64,000 bases of DNA from NCBI RefSeq assembly GCF_013761175.1, contig NZ_JACDUR010000004.1, positions 434,001 through 498,000 on the forward strand, read 5' to 3'. This document shows positions 32,207-42,000 of the stretch, piece after piece. This DNA is from Nonomuraea soli (lineage in GTDB: Bacteria; Actinomycetota; Actinomycetes; Streptosporangiales; Streptosporangiaceae). The translations under genes were made by a program, and so were the position numbers. The first letter of the stretch is position 1, and each line of letters opens with the position of its first letter. The notes beneath the pieces were generated by a model. It had not been told where the DNA came from. It saw only the letters and a list, made by a program, of their open reading frames with translations, and did no database searches.

Positions 32207-33562
32207 TCAGACGCCGAGGGCCGAAGGAAGCCCGAGCTCGCGCAGGAAGAGCGCCTCCGTCGTCGCGGTGCGGCGCAGCTCCTCGAGATCGAGCCGCTCG
32301 TTGGGCGCGTGGATGTTGGCCGCTTCGTCCTCCGCGCCGAACAGCAGGATCTCCGCCAGCGGGAACTGCTTGAGCAGCGTGTTCACCAGCGGGATCGACC
32401 CGCCCGCGCCCACGTCGCGCGGGGCACGGCCGAAGGCGCGCTCCATGGCGCGGTTGAGTGCCGAGCGTGCCTTGCCGCCCGAGTCGGCCTGGAAGCCCGA
32501 CCCGACCGTCAGGTCGCCGAACGACACCTGCACGCCCCACGGCGCCACCTGGCGCAGGAACTCCATGACCGCCTCGGAGGTGGTCTTGGGATCGCCGGAC
32601 GGAGGAACGCGGACGGTCACGCGGGCACGCGCGACCGGCTGGACGGCGTTGACGGCGCCCGAGACGGTCGGCACGTCGAGGCCGGTGACCGTGATCGCGT
32701 AGGAGGCCCACAGACGGTCGGCGAGCGAGCCGGAGCCGACCAGCGATACACCGTCGATCACCCCGGCGACCTCGCGGAACTCCTCCTCCGACGGCCCCTG
32801 GCCGAGGAAGGCGCCACGGGGCAGGCCCGGCACGCGGATGTCGCCGTTGTCGTCGTGGAGCGCGGTGAGCATGCGCATCAGCGCGGCGAGCGCGTCGGGC
32901 GCCGCACCGCCGAAGGAGCCGCTGTGCAGGGCCTCCTTGAGCGAGCGCACCTCGATGGTGAAGGCCGCCATGCCGCGCAGCGAGGTCGTCACCGACGGGT
33001 CGCCGACCTTCGGGTTGCCGGTGTCGGCGACCACGATGGCGTCGGCGCGCAGCAGCTCGGGGTTCTGCTCGACGAAGGCCTCCAGGCGCTCGCCGGCGTA
33101 CTCCTCCTGGCCCTCGATGATGACCTTGATGTTGACCGGGAAGTGGCCCTGGAAGGCGCGCAACGCGGTGACGTGGGAGATGATGCCGGACTTGTCGTCG
33201 GCAGCCCCGCGGCCGAAGAGCTGGCCGTCGATGAGGGTCGGCTCGAAGGGCGGGGTGCGCCAGTTGGCCGGGTCGCCGGCGGGCTGCACGTCGTAGTGCG
33301 CGTACAGCAGCACGGTCGGGGCGCCGGCCGGGCCCTGTGCCTCGCCGTAGACGGCGGGGAAGCTGCCCTCCACCGGGATCTGCTGCACGTGGTGCAGGCC
33401 CACGGAACGCAGCAGTTCCTCGGTCACGGCCGCGGCGGCGAGGACGGGCTCCTCCGGGTGGCCGGGAAAGGCCACCGACGGGATGGCGACAAGGCGCTTG
33501 AGCTCCTCGACAGCCTGGGGCATCGCCGCGGCGACAGCGCTCTCGATCTGGTCAGGTGTCAC
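32207..33562 (-). CDS. M20-family metallo-dipeptidase
   Basis: 451 aa from GTG 33562. Zinc-site motifs of M20 peptidases are present: 'VLLYAHYDVQPAG' (His, Asp), 'LFGRGAADDKSGIISHV' (bridging Asp), 'IIEGQEEYAG' (catalytic Glu-Glu) and 'DVGAGGSIPLVNTLLKQFP'. A central dimerisation domain is inserted. The length agrees with the family. It hydrolyses dipeptides or related amides in the cytoplasm. It is transcribed away from the aminotransferase gene and ends in a hairpin; no operon partner. Confidence 0.85.
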   Translation of the reverse strand: MTPDQIESAVAAAMPQAVEELKRLVAIPSVAFPGHPEEPVLAAAAVTEELLRSVGLHHVQQIPVEGSFPAVYGEAQGPAGAPTVLLYAHYDVQPAGDPANWRTPPFEPTLIDGQLFGRGAADDKSGIISHVTALRAFQGHFPVNIKVIIEGQEEYAGERLEAFVEQNPELLRADAIVVADTGNPKVGDPSVTTSLRGMAAFTIEVRSLKEALHSGSFGGAAPDALAALMRMLTALHDDNGDIRVPGLPRGAFLGQGPSEEEFREVAGVIDGVSLVGSGSLADRLWASYAITVTGLDVPTVSGAVNAVQPVARARVTVRVPPSGDPKTTSEAVMEFLRQVAPWGVQVSFGDLTVGSGFQADSGGKARSALNRAMERAFGRAPRDVGAGGSIPLVNTLLKQFPLAEILLFGAEDEAANIHAPNERLDLEELRRTATTEALFLRELGLPSALGV

Positions 33563-33727
33563 CGGACTAATCTCCCGGATCGTTCTCGTCGTTGAGTTCG
33601 GTACGTCTCATTGGATCACACACGGTTACCCAGCGTGCAAATCGGGTTGACTCGCCGAACAAATCTACCTGCGGATTTCGTTGCCGTTACAAGTCGAGAT
33701 TGCGGATACCTGTTTTCTTGCAGAGTG

Positions 33728-33749
33728 TTGCCACGCTTTCGCTTGGCAA
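33728..33749 (+). promoter_or_regulatory. Inverted repeat upstream of the aminotransferase-ald operon
   Basis: TTGCCA and TGGCAA are separated by 10 bp, 53 nt before ATG 33803, in a relatively AT-rich divergent intergenic region of 240 nt. It could be an operator for a GntR-, Lrp- or PucR-type regulator; none is encoded nearby. Confidence 0.35.
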
Positions 33750-33802
33750 TACCGGCTGTGACCAGGCACACTGTGGGAAGTTCGACACAAGGGAAGATAC
33801 AG

Positions 33803-35161
33803 ATGAGCGCACAGCAGGCGGCTCAGGACCATCTCTGGCTCCACTTCACACGGCACTCCGGCGGCAAGATCCCCATGATCGTGAGGGGTGAGGGTTCCTA
33901 CATCTGGGACGCCGACGGCAAGCGTTACCTCGACGGACTGGCGGGCCTGTTCGTGGTCCAGGCCGGACACGGGCGCTCCGAGCTGGCCGAGGCGGCCGCC
34001 AAGCAGGCCCAGGAGCTGGCCTTCTTCCCCCTGTGGTCCTACGCCCACCCCAAGGCGGCGGAACTGGCCGCGCGCATCGCGGAGCAGACGCCGGGCGAGC
34101 TGAACCGGGTCTTCTTCACCACCGGAGGCGGCGAGGCCGTCGAGACCGCGTGGAAGCTGGCCAAGCAGTACTTCAAGATGGTCGGCAAGCCGCTGAAGCA
34201 CAAGGTCATCAGCCGCCAGATCGCCTACCACGGCACCACCCAGGGCGCCCTGTCGATCACCGGCGTGCCCTTCTTCAAGCAGATGTTCGAGCCGCTGGTG
34301 CCGGGACGCGTCGCCGTACCCAACACCAACCACTACCGGGCCGACGAGATCACCGGCGTGCCGGGCATGACGCCCGAGCAGTACGGCATCTGGGCCGCCG
34401 ACCGCGTCGCCCGCGCCATCGAGATGGAGGGCCCCGACACGGTGGCCGCCGTCTTCGCCGAGCCGGTGCAGAACGCGGGCGGCTGCTTCCCGCCGCCGCC
34501 CGGCTACTTCCAGCGGCTGCGCGAGATCTGCGACCACTACGACGTGCTGCTGGTCTCCGACGAGGTCATCTGCGCGTTCGGCCGGCTCGGGACGATGTTC
34601 GGCGGGCAGAAGTTCGACTACGTGCCCGACATCATCACCTGTGCCAAGGGCCTGACCAGCGGTTACTCGCCTCTTGGGGCGATGATCGCGCACGAGCGGC
34701 TGTTCGAGCCGTTCAAGGGCGAGGGCGAGATGTTCGCCCACGGTTACACCTTCGGCGGCCACCCGGTCTCCGCCGCGGTCGCGCTGGCCAACCTCGACAT
34801 CTTCGAGCGCGAGGACCTGCTCGGGCATGTCACCCGCAACGAGCCCGTCTTCCGGCAGACGCTGGAGAAGCTGTACGACCTGCCCATCGTGGGTGACGTG
34901 CGCGGCTCCGGCTTCTTCTGGGGCATCGAGCTGGTCAAGGACAAGACGACCAAGGAGACCTTCAACGCCGAGGAGTCGGAGCGGCTGATCAGAGGCATGC
35001 TCAGCCACTCCCTGTTCGACGCGGGCCTGTACTGCCGCGCGGATGACCGGGGCGACCCCGTCATCCAGCTGTCCCCCCCGCTGATCGCGGGCCCGAAGGA
35101 ATTCGACGAGATGGAATCCATCCTGAGAAGAGTTCTTTCGGACATCTGGGCCAAGTTGTAA
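33803..35161 (+). CDS. Class III PLP-dependent omega-aminotransferase
   Basis: 452 aa. ATG 33803 (GGGAAG upstream) is used, since the family starts with a similar 'HLWLHFTRHS' helix and 'GEGSYIWDADGKRYLDGLAGLFV'. PLP-site features: 'FFTTGGGEAVETAWKLAKQYF', 'LLVSDEVICAFGRLGTMFG' and 'DIITCAKGLTSGYSPLGA' with the Schiff-base Lys. These enzymes transaminate omega-amino compounds (beta-alanine, taurine, GABA, putrescine-type) usually to pyruvate. The adjacent alanine dehydrogenase would regenerate pyruvate from alanine, supporting a pyruvate-dependent aminotransferase. Confidence 0.85.
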   Translation: MSAQQAAQDHLWLHFTRHSGGKIPMIVRGEGSYIWDADGKRYLDGLAGLFVVQAGHGRSELAEAAAKQAQELAFFPLWSYAHPKAAELAARIAEQTPGELNRVFFTTGGGEAVETAWKLAKQYFKMVGKPLKHKVISRQIAYHGTTQGALSITGVPFFKQMFEPLVPGRVAVPNTNHYRADEITGVPGMTPEQYGIWAADRVARAIEMEGPDTVAAVFAEPVQNAGGCFPPPPGYFQRLREICDHYDVLLVSDEVICAFGRLGTMFGGQKFDYVPDIITCAKGLTSGYSPLGAMIAHERLFEPFKGEGEMFAHGYTFGGHPVSAAVALANLDIFEREDLLGHVTRNEPVFRQTLEKLYDLPIVGDVRGSGFFWGIELVKDKTTKETFNAEESERLIRGMLSHSLFDAGLYCRADDRGDPVIQLSPPLIAGPKEFDEMESILRRVLSDIWAKL

Positions 35162-35191
35162 AATTCTTTCAACGACGAAAGAGGAACCGAG

Positions 35192-36307
35192 ATGAAGATC
35201 GGCGTCCCCGCCGAGGTGAAGAACCACGAATACCGTGTCGCCGCCACCCCCGCCGGCGTGCACGAGCTGGTTCGCCACGGCCACGAGGTCCATGTCCAGC
35301 GGGGTGCCGGTCTGGGCTCGCACATCACGGACGAGGAGTACCTCGCCGTGGGCGCCAAGATCGTCGACACCGCCGACGCGACCTGGGCGGAAGCCGAGAT
35401 GGTGCTCAAGGTCAAGGAGCCCATCGCCGAGGAGTTCCACCGGCTGCGCGACGACCTCGTGCTCTTCACCTACCTTCACCTGGCCGCCGGCGCCGACTGC
35501 GCGAGCGCGCTGCTCGGCGCGGGCACCACGGGCATCGCCTACGAGACCGTCCAGGTCGGCCACGCCCTGCCGCTGCTGGCCCCGATGTCCGAGGTCGCGG
35601 GCCGGCTGGCCCCGCAGGTCGGCGCCTACAACCTGATGCGCTTCAACGGCGGGCGCGGCGTGCTGCCCGGCGGCGTGCCCGGCGTGGCTCCCGCCAAGGT
35701 GGTCGTCATTGGCGGCGGCGTCTCCGGTCTCAACTCCGCGCAGATCGCCGTCGGCATGGGCGCCGACGTCACCGTGCTCGACACCAACATCGACCGGCTG
35801 CGCTTCATCGACGCCATCTACCAGGGCCGCCTGAAGACCCTCGTCTCCAACTCGCTCACCATCGAGCAGGAGGTGCTCCAGGCCGACCTGGTCATCGGCG
35901 CCGTGCTCATCCCGGGCGCCAAGGCCCCGACGCTGGTCTCCAACGAGCTGGTCTCCCGCATGAAGCCGGGCTCCGTGCTCGTCGACATCGCCATCGACCA
36001 GGGCGGCTGCTTCGAGGACTCGCGTCCCACCACGCACGCCGAGCCAACCTACAAGGTGCACAACTCGGTCTTCTACTGCGTGGCCAACATGCCGGGCTCG
36101 GTGGCCAACACCTCGACCTACGCGCTGACCAACGCGACCCTGCCCTACGCGGTCAAGCTGGCCGACCTGGGCTGGCGCGAGGCGCTGCGGATGGACCCGG
36201 CGCTGGCGCTCGGGCTCAACACCCACGCGGGCGCGCTCACCAACGAGCCGGTCGCCGAGGCCCTGGGCCTGCCGTACACCCCGGTCTCCGAGGTGCTGGC
36301 CGCCTAG
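35192..36307 (+). CDS. ald: Alanine dehydrogenase
   Basis: 371 aa, the family's usual length. 'MKIGVPAEVKNHEYRVAATPAGVHELVRHGHEVHVQRGAG' at the N-terminus and the NAD-binding 'VVVIGGGVSGLNSAQIAVGMGADVTVLDTNIDRL' (about residues 168-202) are diagnostic, with 'HNSVFYCVANMPGSVANTSTYALTNATLPY' near the C-terminus. It catalyses NAD-dependent interconversion of L-alanine and pyruvate plus ammonia. It lies 30 nt downstream of the aminotransferase with its own ribosome site (GAAAGAGGAACC). Its stop overlaps that of the convergent VOC gene (CTAG shared). Confidence 0.95.
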   Translation: MKIGVPAEVKNHEYRVAATPAGVHELVRHGHEVHVQRGAGLGSHITDEEYLAVGAKIVDTADATWAEAEMVLKVKEPIAEEFHRLRDDLVLFTYLHLAAGADCASALLGAGTTGIAYETVQVGHALPLLAPMSEVAGRLAPQVGAYNLMRFNGGRGVLPGGVPGVAPAKVVVIGGGVSGLNSAQIAVGMGADVTVLDTNIDRLRFIDAIYQGRLKTLVSNSLTIEQEVLQADLVIGAVLIPGAKAPTLVSNELVSRMKPGSVLVDIAIDQGGCFEDSRPTTHAEPTYKVHNSVFYCVANMPGSVANTSTYALTNATLPYAVKLADLGWREALRMDPALALGLNTHAGALTNEPVAEALGLPYTPVSEVLAA

Positions 36308-36741
36308 TAGCCGGTGTTACGCACGATCTCGTCAGGGGTGAGCTGCTCGCGCGCCGTGGTCACCGACCACCGGTGGCCGAAGGGGTCCCGCAGGACTCCG
36401 TAGCGCTCACCCCAGAACATCTCCTGCACCGGCATGAGCACCTCGGCCCCGGCGTCGATCGCGTTGCGCGCGACCGCGTCGGGGTCGTCGACCTCCAGCA
36501 GGATCATCACCGGGCTGCCCCCGACGGTCGGCGGCGCCAGGGCGCCCAGCTCGGGCGTCTCCTCGCTCACCAGCAGCCGTCCCGCGCCCACCTGCAGCTC
36601 GACGAAGAGGATCACCCCGTTGGGCAGCGTGTTGCGGAAGACCTCCACCGCCCCGAAGGCCTCGCGGTAGAACTCCACGGCCCGGTCGGTGCCCAGCACG
36701 AACAGGTGGGGGCTCAGCCCCGTCGGCCTGATCGACGTCAT
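36304..36741 (-). CDS. VOC-family protein (PhnB-like)
   Basis: 145 aa; ATG 36741 overlaps the stop of the padR gene (ATGA). 'LSPHLFVLGTDRAVEFYREAFGAVEVFR' and 'PVQEMFWGERYGVLRDPFGHRWSVTT' match PhnB-type VOC proteins, often annotated as glyoxalase/bleomycin-resistance fold. No enzyme activity can be assigned. It is cotranscribed with a PadR repressor and divergent from another VOC gene. Confidence 0.75.
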   Translation of the reverse strand: MTSIRPTGLSPHLFVLGTDRAVEFYREAFGAVEVFRNTLPNGVILFVELQVGAGRLLVSEETPELGALAPPTVGGSPVMILLEVDDPDAVARNAIDAGAEVLMPVQEMFWGERYGVLRDPFGHRWSVTTAREQLTPDEIVRNTGY

Positions 36742-37052
36742 GTCACTCCCGCCTCCCTGGCGGCCTCCACCATGCGCGTGAGCAGCGCGACCTCGGATCT
36801 CAAGGTCTGCTCGCCCGGCCCGGTGAGGCGGTAGTAGCGGCGGCGCGCGTCGTGCGGCGCGCCGGGGTCGTCCTCGTCGGTCTCCTCCACCAGCCCGTCG
36901 GCCAGCAGCCGGCTGATGGTGCGATACAGCGTGCCGGGACCCAGCCTGACGGCCCCGTCGCTGACCTGCTCGACGAACCGCATCACCGCATACCCGTGGG
37001 CGGGACCCTTGGCCAGGGCCAGCAGGACATGGAATCCGGCGCCGGTCAGCAT
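36738..37052 (-). CDS. PadR-family transcriptional regulator
   Basis: 104 aa. 'MLTGAGFHVLLALAKGPAHGYAVMRFVEQVSDGAVRLGPGTLYRTISRLLADGLVEE' is the PadR winged helix with the GTLYR motif; a short C-terminal helix serves dimerisation (small-PadR type). It is first in an operon with a VOC gene and divergent from a second VOC gene; an extended palindrome in the 61-nt gap is the likely operator. Confidence 0.85.
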   Translation of the reverse strand: MLTGAGFHVLLALAKGPAHGYAVMRFVEQVSDGAVRLGPGTLYRTISRLLADGLVEETDEDDPGAPHDARRRYYRLTGPGEQTLRSEVALLTRMVEAAREAGVT

Positions 37053-37073
37053 GTTGACACGATAACACCACGA

Positions 37074-37100
37074 TGGTTATATCCAAGTTGGGTATAACCA
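37074..37100. promoter_or_regulatory. Probable PadR operator
   Basis: TGGTTATA and TATAACCA are exact 8-bp arms around an 11-bp centre that itself contains CCAAGTTGG. The 27-bp palindrome lies in the divergent promoter region between padR and the VOC gene at 37114, the usual place for autoregulation. Confidence 0.65.
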
Positions 37101-37113
37101 CGAGGAGGACATC

Positions 37114-37485
37114 ATGGCTATCTCCGTCAGCCAGGTCTCGCTCTACTACCAGGACCAGGACGCCGCGCTGCGCTTCTGGACCGACCAGGTGGGCTTCGAG
37201 GTCGCCACCGACCTGCCGTACGGTCACGACCGCTGGATCGAGGTGGCCCCGCCCGGCGGGGGAGTGCGGCTGGTCCTCTACAAGGCCGCGCCCGACTGGC
37301 CGACGCTGTCGTCGGACAAGCCCAACTACGTGCTCTTCGAGACCGACGACCTCGTCAAGACCCACGAGGAGCTCAGCGCGCGCGGCGTGCGGTTCACGAT
37401 GGAGCCCAGGCAGGAGGGCTGGGGCTGGTCCGCGGTCTTCACCGACCCCGAGGGCCACCTGTTCCACCTCGGCCAGAAGCGCTAG
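37114..37485 (+). CDS. VOC-family protein
   Basis: 123 aa, ATG with GAGGAGGACATC upstream. 'VSLYYQDQDAALRFWTDQVGFEVATDLPYGHDRWIEVAPPGGGVRLVLY' and 'WSAVFTDPEGHLFHLGQK' are typical of VOC proteins; a His and a Glu ('EGHLFHL') could bind metal. It is divergent from padR and likely derepressed together with the other VOC gene. Its last 4 nt (CTAG) are shared with the convergent Sel1-like gene. Confidence 0.75.
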   Translation: MAISVSQVSLYYQDQDAALRFWTDQVGFEVATDLPYGHDRWIEVAPPGGGVRLVLYKAAPDWPTLSSDKPNYVLFETDDLVKTHEELSARGVRFTMEPRQEGWGWSAVFTDPEGHLFHLGQKR

Positions 37486-38888
37486 CGGCTCTCCAGCTTG
37501 CCGCGCAGCCGGCGTGCCGTCGCCAGCACGTGCTCGATCTCGGTACGGCTCGGCCACGGCGCGGTGCCCGGCCGCAGCAACGTGGCCCTGACCGCGGCCA
37601 GGTGCTCGACGGCCGCGGCGTGCAGCCCGCTGCGCTGGGTCAGCCACGCCACCACGTCCGCGTGATCACGCAGCGGCCGGGTGACCAGGTCCCACGTGCC
37701 CAGGATCTCCGTCAGATCGGGTACGGCCAGCGGCACCGCTCCGCGCCTCCCGGTCGCCGCCGCGGCGAGTTCCGCCCGCGCGGTCAGCTCGGGCTCGGCC
37801 AGCCGGTCCCACGTCGGCGGGGGCGGATCGGCCAGCCACTGCTCGGCCTCCTGGGGCCGTCCGGTGGCGGTCAGCAGCCCGCCCAGCTCCATCGCAGCCC
37901 GGTGGTGCCCGGCCAGCGCGGCCTGGCGGAACCAGTGCTGCCCGCCCGCCAGGTCTCCGTTCTCGGCGATGAGCAGCAGCCCGAAATTGAACGCCGACTC
38001 GGCGTCGCCGCTGGCCGCGGCCCGTCCGAACCAGTGGCTGGCGCCCGCCGAGTCGGCCAGCTCCACGCAGACGAAGCCGGCCATGCGCTGGTCCTCCAGC
38101 CGCCCGGCCGCCGCGGCTCGCTCGAACCAGGCCAGCGCCGTGCGCAGATCCCTGCGTGACAACGCGATCCCGCCCAGCTGCGATGCCGAGCCCGGGTGCT
38201 CGCTCTTGGCCGCCAGCCGGTAGAAGGCCTCGGCACCCTCCGGGTCGCGCCGTGCCTGCAGCAGGAGTCCGAGGTGGTAGGCCGCCTCCGCGTGCCCGCT
38301 GCGCGCGGCGTACTCCCACCACTGGGCCGTGTCACCCTCCTCGCCTGCGGAGTAGGCCAGGAACCCCAGGTCGTGGGCGGAGGCCACGTCGCCCTCCGCC
38401 GCCGCCCGCCGGTGCCACTCGCGCGCGATGGGCAGCTCGCCGGCGTCCTCGCAGATCAGCGCCAGCCGCCTGGCCGCGGTGCGCGACCCCGCGTGCGCGG
38501 CGCGCTCGAACCACACCCGCGCGCCGCTCAGGTCGCCGCGCTGCTCCAGCAGGAGGGTGGCCAGGCTGAGCGCCGCCTCGGTGTCGCCCATGCCCGCGGC
38601 CAGCTCGTACCAGGTGACGGCCTCTTCCAGGCTGCCGTGCTTCTCGTGCCAGACCCCCAGATTGAACGAGCTGTCGACGTTGCCGGAGGCCGCCGCGCGC
38701 TCCCACCAGTGACGGGCCGCCGCCCGGTCGCCGCGGGCCGCGTAGAGCTTGCCCAGCCGGTGCGCGGCCGTGGCGTCACCCCGCTGCGCCGCTGCCAGCA
38801 GCTCGGGTTCGTCTCCCGTTCGTGGCGCGGGAACGGCCGCGGTCGCCTGCTCCGCCTGCTCCGGCTGCTCGGTCTGCCACCACGACAT
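37482..38888 (-). CDS. Sel1/TPR-like repeat protein
   Basis: 468 aa from ATG 38888, which has GGGGAGGGG upstream. About nine repeats of ~36 residues with the Sel1-like pattern 'A...LG.L....GD...A..WYERAA..G...A' cover residues ~30-370 (e.g. 'AAHRLGKLYAARGDRAAARHWWERAAASG'). Acidic residues and helices suggest a protein-protein interaction scaffold. The C-terminal ~100 residues are non-repetitive ('LRDHADVVAWLTQRSGLHAAAVEHL'). No signal peptide. The partner is unknown. Confidence 0.75.
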   Translation of the reverse strand: MSWWQTEQPEQAEQATAAVPAPRTGDEPELLAAAQRGDATAAHRLGKLYAARGDRAAARHWWERAAASGNVDSSFNLGVWHEKHGSLEEAVTWYELAAGMGDTEAALSLATLLLEQRGDLSGARVWFERAAHAGSRTAARRLALICEDAGELPIAREWHRRAAAEGDVASAHDLGFLAYSAGEEGDTAQWWEYAARSGHAEAAYHLGLLLQARRDPEGAEAFYRLAAKSEHPGSASQLGGIALSRRDLRTALAWFERAAAAGRLEDQRMAGFVCVELADSAGASHWFGRAAASGDAESAFNFGLLLIAENGDLAGGQHWFRQAALAGHHRAAMELGGLLTATGRPQEAEQWLADPPPPTWDRLAEPELTARAELAAAATGRRGAVPLAVPDLTEILGTWDLVTRPLRDHADVVAWLTQRSGLHAAAVEHLAAVRATLLRPGTAPWPSRTEIEHVLATARRLRGKLESR

Positions 38889-39083
38889 GTGCCCCTCCCC
38901 GGGTGTGATGGACAGGGTGACATGTGACGGCATGGTTGCGGAGCGTAATCACCGTATTTTCTCGCTCCGACTTTTCCTGTTGTCAGCTTTTCTTGTGATA
39001 TTCCCGAGGCGCGATATTTGTTATGAGGCTGTTGTTTCCGTAGGAAATGATGTGGCCCCTTGGATCGATCCAGAGGGGTATCA

Positions 39084-42000
39084 GTGAAATCGTTGATAGT
39101 GGCGTTGCGCCGGGTGGGGGGAACCTTGGCCGCCATGGCCCTGGTCTCCGGCGCGCTCGCCTCGGGAGCTGCCGCAGCGCCGACACCGGTGGTGTTCGGT
39201 GCGGCCACCGCCACGCCCAAGACCCAGACCGTCGAGTGCCCGACCACCGTGAAGCTGACCACCACGGCCAAGGTCAAGGCGCCCGTGACGCTCGCCTACC
39301 AGTGGGTCTTCGCGAATGGCACCAAGAGCGCTGTGAAGCAGTACAAAATTGGCGGAAAGGGCATAAAGCCCATTCGTCTCACCACGACCGTAAAGGTCAC
39401 CGGTGACGCCAAGGGCTGGGGCGCGGTCCGCGTGATCTCGCCGGTCAAGAAGGTCTCCAAGAAGGCCTGGTTCGCCGTTTCCTGCACCGGCGCCGACGCG
39501 CACACGGGCGGGTCCACCTGGGTGGGCACGACCTACGTGCACGAGCCGGAGAAGCCCTCCACGACGGCGCCGGCCGCCAACCCGGTCACCACGGTCAACC
39601 TGACAGCCGCGCCGAAGGACTACGCCGGCCGCTGCCCGACCGACGTGGCGCTCACGGCGAGCTTCCTGTTCGCCGCCTCGGCCAAGCCGTTCGTCGTGAC
39701 CTACCGCCTTCGTGACTCCCTCGGGAACACCGGCCAGTGGCGCACCATGAACGTGGCCGCCGGGCCCGTCGCGGCGCGCACCGTCGACCTGGGCAAGATC
39801 AAGACCGCCAAGTCCGGCTGGCACCAGGTCGAGGTCGGCCAGTCCAACGGGCTGCTCTCCAACCGGGCCACCCACACGATCGTCTGTGGCGTGCCCGCGG
39901 TCACCCTGAACAAGGCCCAGGCCTACCCCGGCCAGACCGTCACCGTCACCGCCGCCTTCGTCGGCTCCGACGTCAAGACGATCTCCTCCAAGGCGTTCAC
40001 CCCCGAGACCCACACCGCCCCGGCGGGCAAGCGCGACTACACCTTCGACGCCACGGTCTCGCCGGCCCTGGGCGAGCACGAGGTCAAGGCGGTCTTCGCC
40101 GACGGCGACACCGCCACGGCCAAGCTCACCGTCGTGGCCGACCCCAGCCCGGTCAAGGGCGTCAAGCTCACCCTCGACCCGGCCGCCCACGAGGGCCGCT
40201 GCCCGATCAAGGTCAAGGTCGGCGCGACCTTCGACCTGACCGGCTACCCCGCCCAGGCGCTGTCGATCAAGTGGCGCCCGGCCGGCGCCGAGCAGTGGAA
40301 GACGCTCGCCGTGCCCGCCGGCCACGGCGGCAGCTTCACCGCCCAGCTCGACGAGCTGACCGTCACCGAGAGCAAGAAGGGCGCCTACCGGATCGAGATC
40401 CAGCAGGCCGACAACCTCAAGTCCAACGAGGTGCCCTTCGAGTACCTGTGCGGTGAGCCGTCCATCACGCTGTCCGCGCCCACCGCCCACCCGGGCGACA
40501 CGGTCAAGGTCACCGTGAAGGGCTTCGGCTCCGACGTGAAGACCGTCACCTCCAAGGCCTTCACGCCCGAGCTGCACACCGCTCCGGCGGGCAAGCGCGA
40601 GTGGTCCTTCGACGCCATCGTCTCCGCCGCCCTGGGCGAGCACGAGGTCAAGGCGGTCTTCGCCGACAACGACACCGTGAGCGCCAAGCTCAAGGTGGAG
40701 CCGGTGCCGAACCCGGTGCAGAAGTTCACCGTCGATGTCGATCCGGCCACCTACGTGGGCAAGTGCCCGACCGACCTCGAGGTCACGGCCAAGCTCGCGG
40801 GCATCCCCGCCGGGGTGAACAGCATCCAGTACAAGCGCGTCGGCACCGACACGTGGACCACGCTGGCCATCCCCGCCGGGCACGCCGAGCCGTACGTGGT
40901 CCAGCTGCCCTCGCTGCGCTACACCGAGTCCGGCAAGGCGAGCGTGCAGTACGTGATCAACCAGCCGGACAAGCTGGAGTCCAACACCGAGCACGTCGTG
41001 GTCACCTGCGGAGAGCCGACGATCACGCTGAGCAAGTCGGAGGCCTACCCCGGTGACCAGGTGAAGGTCACGGTCAACGGGTTCGACTCCGACATCAGGA
41101 AGATCTACTCGGACGCCTTCGAGCCGTCCACCCGCGACCCGCTCGGCACGCCGCGCACCTACGAGTACGTGGCCGTCGTCAGCGACGAGCTGGGCACGCA
41201 CACCGTCACCGCCGAGACCTACAACGGCGGCAAGGCGACCGCGACCATCAAGGTCGTCCCCGACCCCAACAAGGTCAAGGGCGTGCACATCTGGTTCGGC
41301 GACGACGACTACAAGGGCCGCTGCCCGGTGTCGCTGCCGCTCACCGTCAAGTTCACCGGCCTGCCCAGGGGCAAGCAGACGATCCAGTACCGGATCGCCG
41401 GCACCACGGCGTGGCAGTCGGTGGAGGTGAACCCGGTGCTGGGGGTCGCCGTCGAGACGGTGCGGGTCCCGGTGACGCAGTCGGGCAAGGGCTCGGTGAA
41501 GATCGAGATCAACCAGCCCGACAAGCTGACCTCCAACGCCGAGGGCTACGAGGTCGAGTGCGTGCAGCCGAGCATCACGCTGCGCCCGGCCGTCACCCGC
41601 GCGGGCGGCGAGGTCGAGGTTGAGGTGAAGGGCATCGACTCCAAGGTCGTCCGCGTCTACTCCGAGGCGTTCGACCCGAAGGAGTACAAGCCCAAGTACC
41701 CCGACGAGTACTACGAGCGTGACCACACGGTCGGCTCCAAGGTCGCGCCCGGCACCTACGAGGTGAGCGCCACGCTCGCCGACGGCACCGTGCTCAAGGC
41801 CCAGCTCACCGTGGCGCCTCCGCAGGTCAAGAGCATCGCGTTCGCGACCAGCCCGACCGTGCCGACGAACAACAAGATGGCCTGCGGCACCGTGGTGACG
41901 GTGAAGGCCACACTCACGCTCGCCGCCCCGGCGAGCGCGGCGCAGGCCGTGTTGTGGAAGTCCGACAGGGACAACGCCTGGAAGACGGCCACCGTGCCGG

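Noticed and set aside
33665..36226. 853-codon minus-strand frame across the aminotransferase and ald genes
   Set aside because: Spans two well-supported genes and the gap between them; Asp/Val/Gly-rich shadow translation without motifs.
39585..41900. CRISPR-like or tandem DNA repeat array
   Set aside because: The ~557-nt periodicity follows protein repeats inside one coding frame; unit length and variation do not fit CRISPR.
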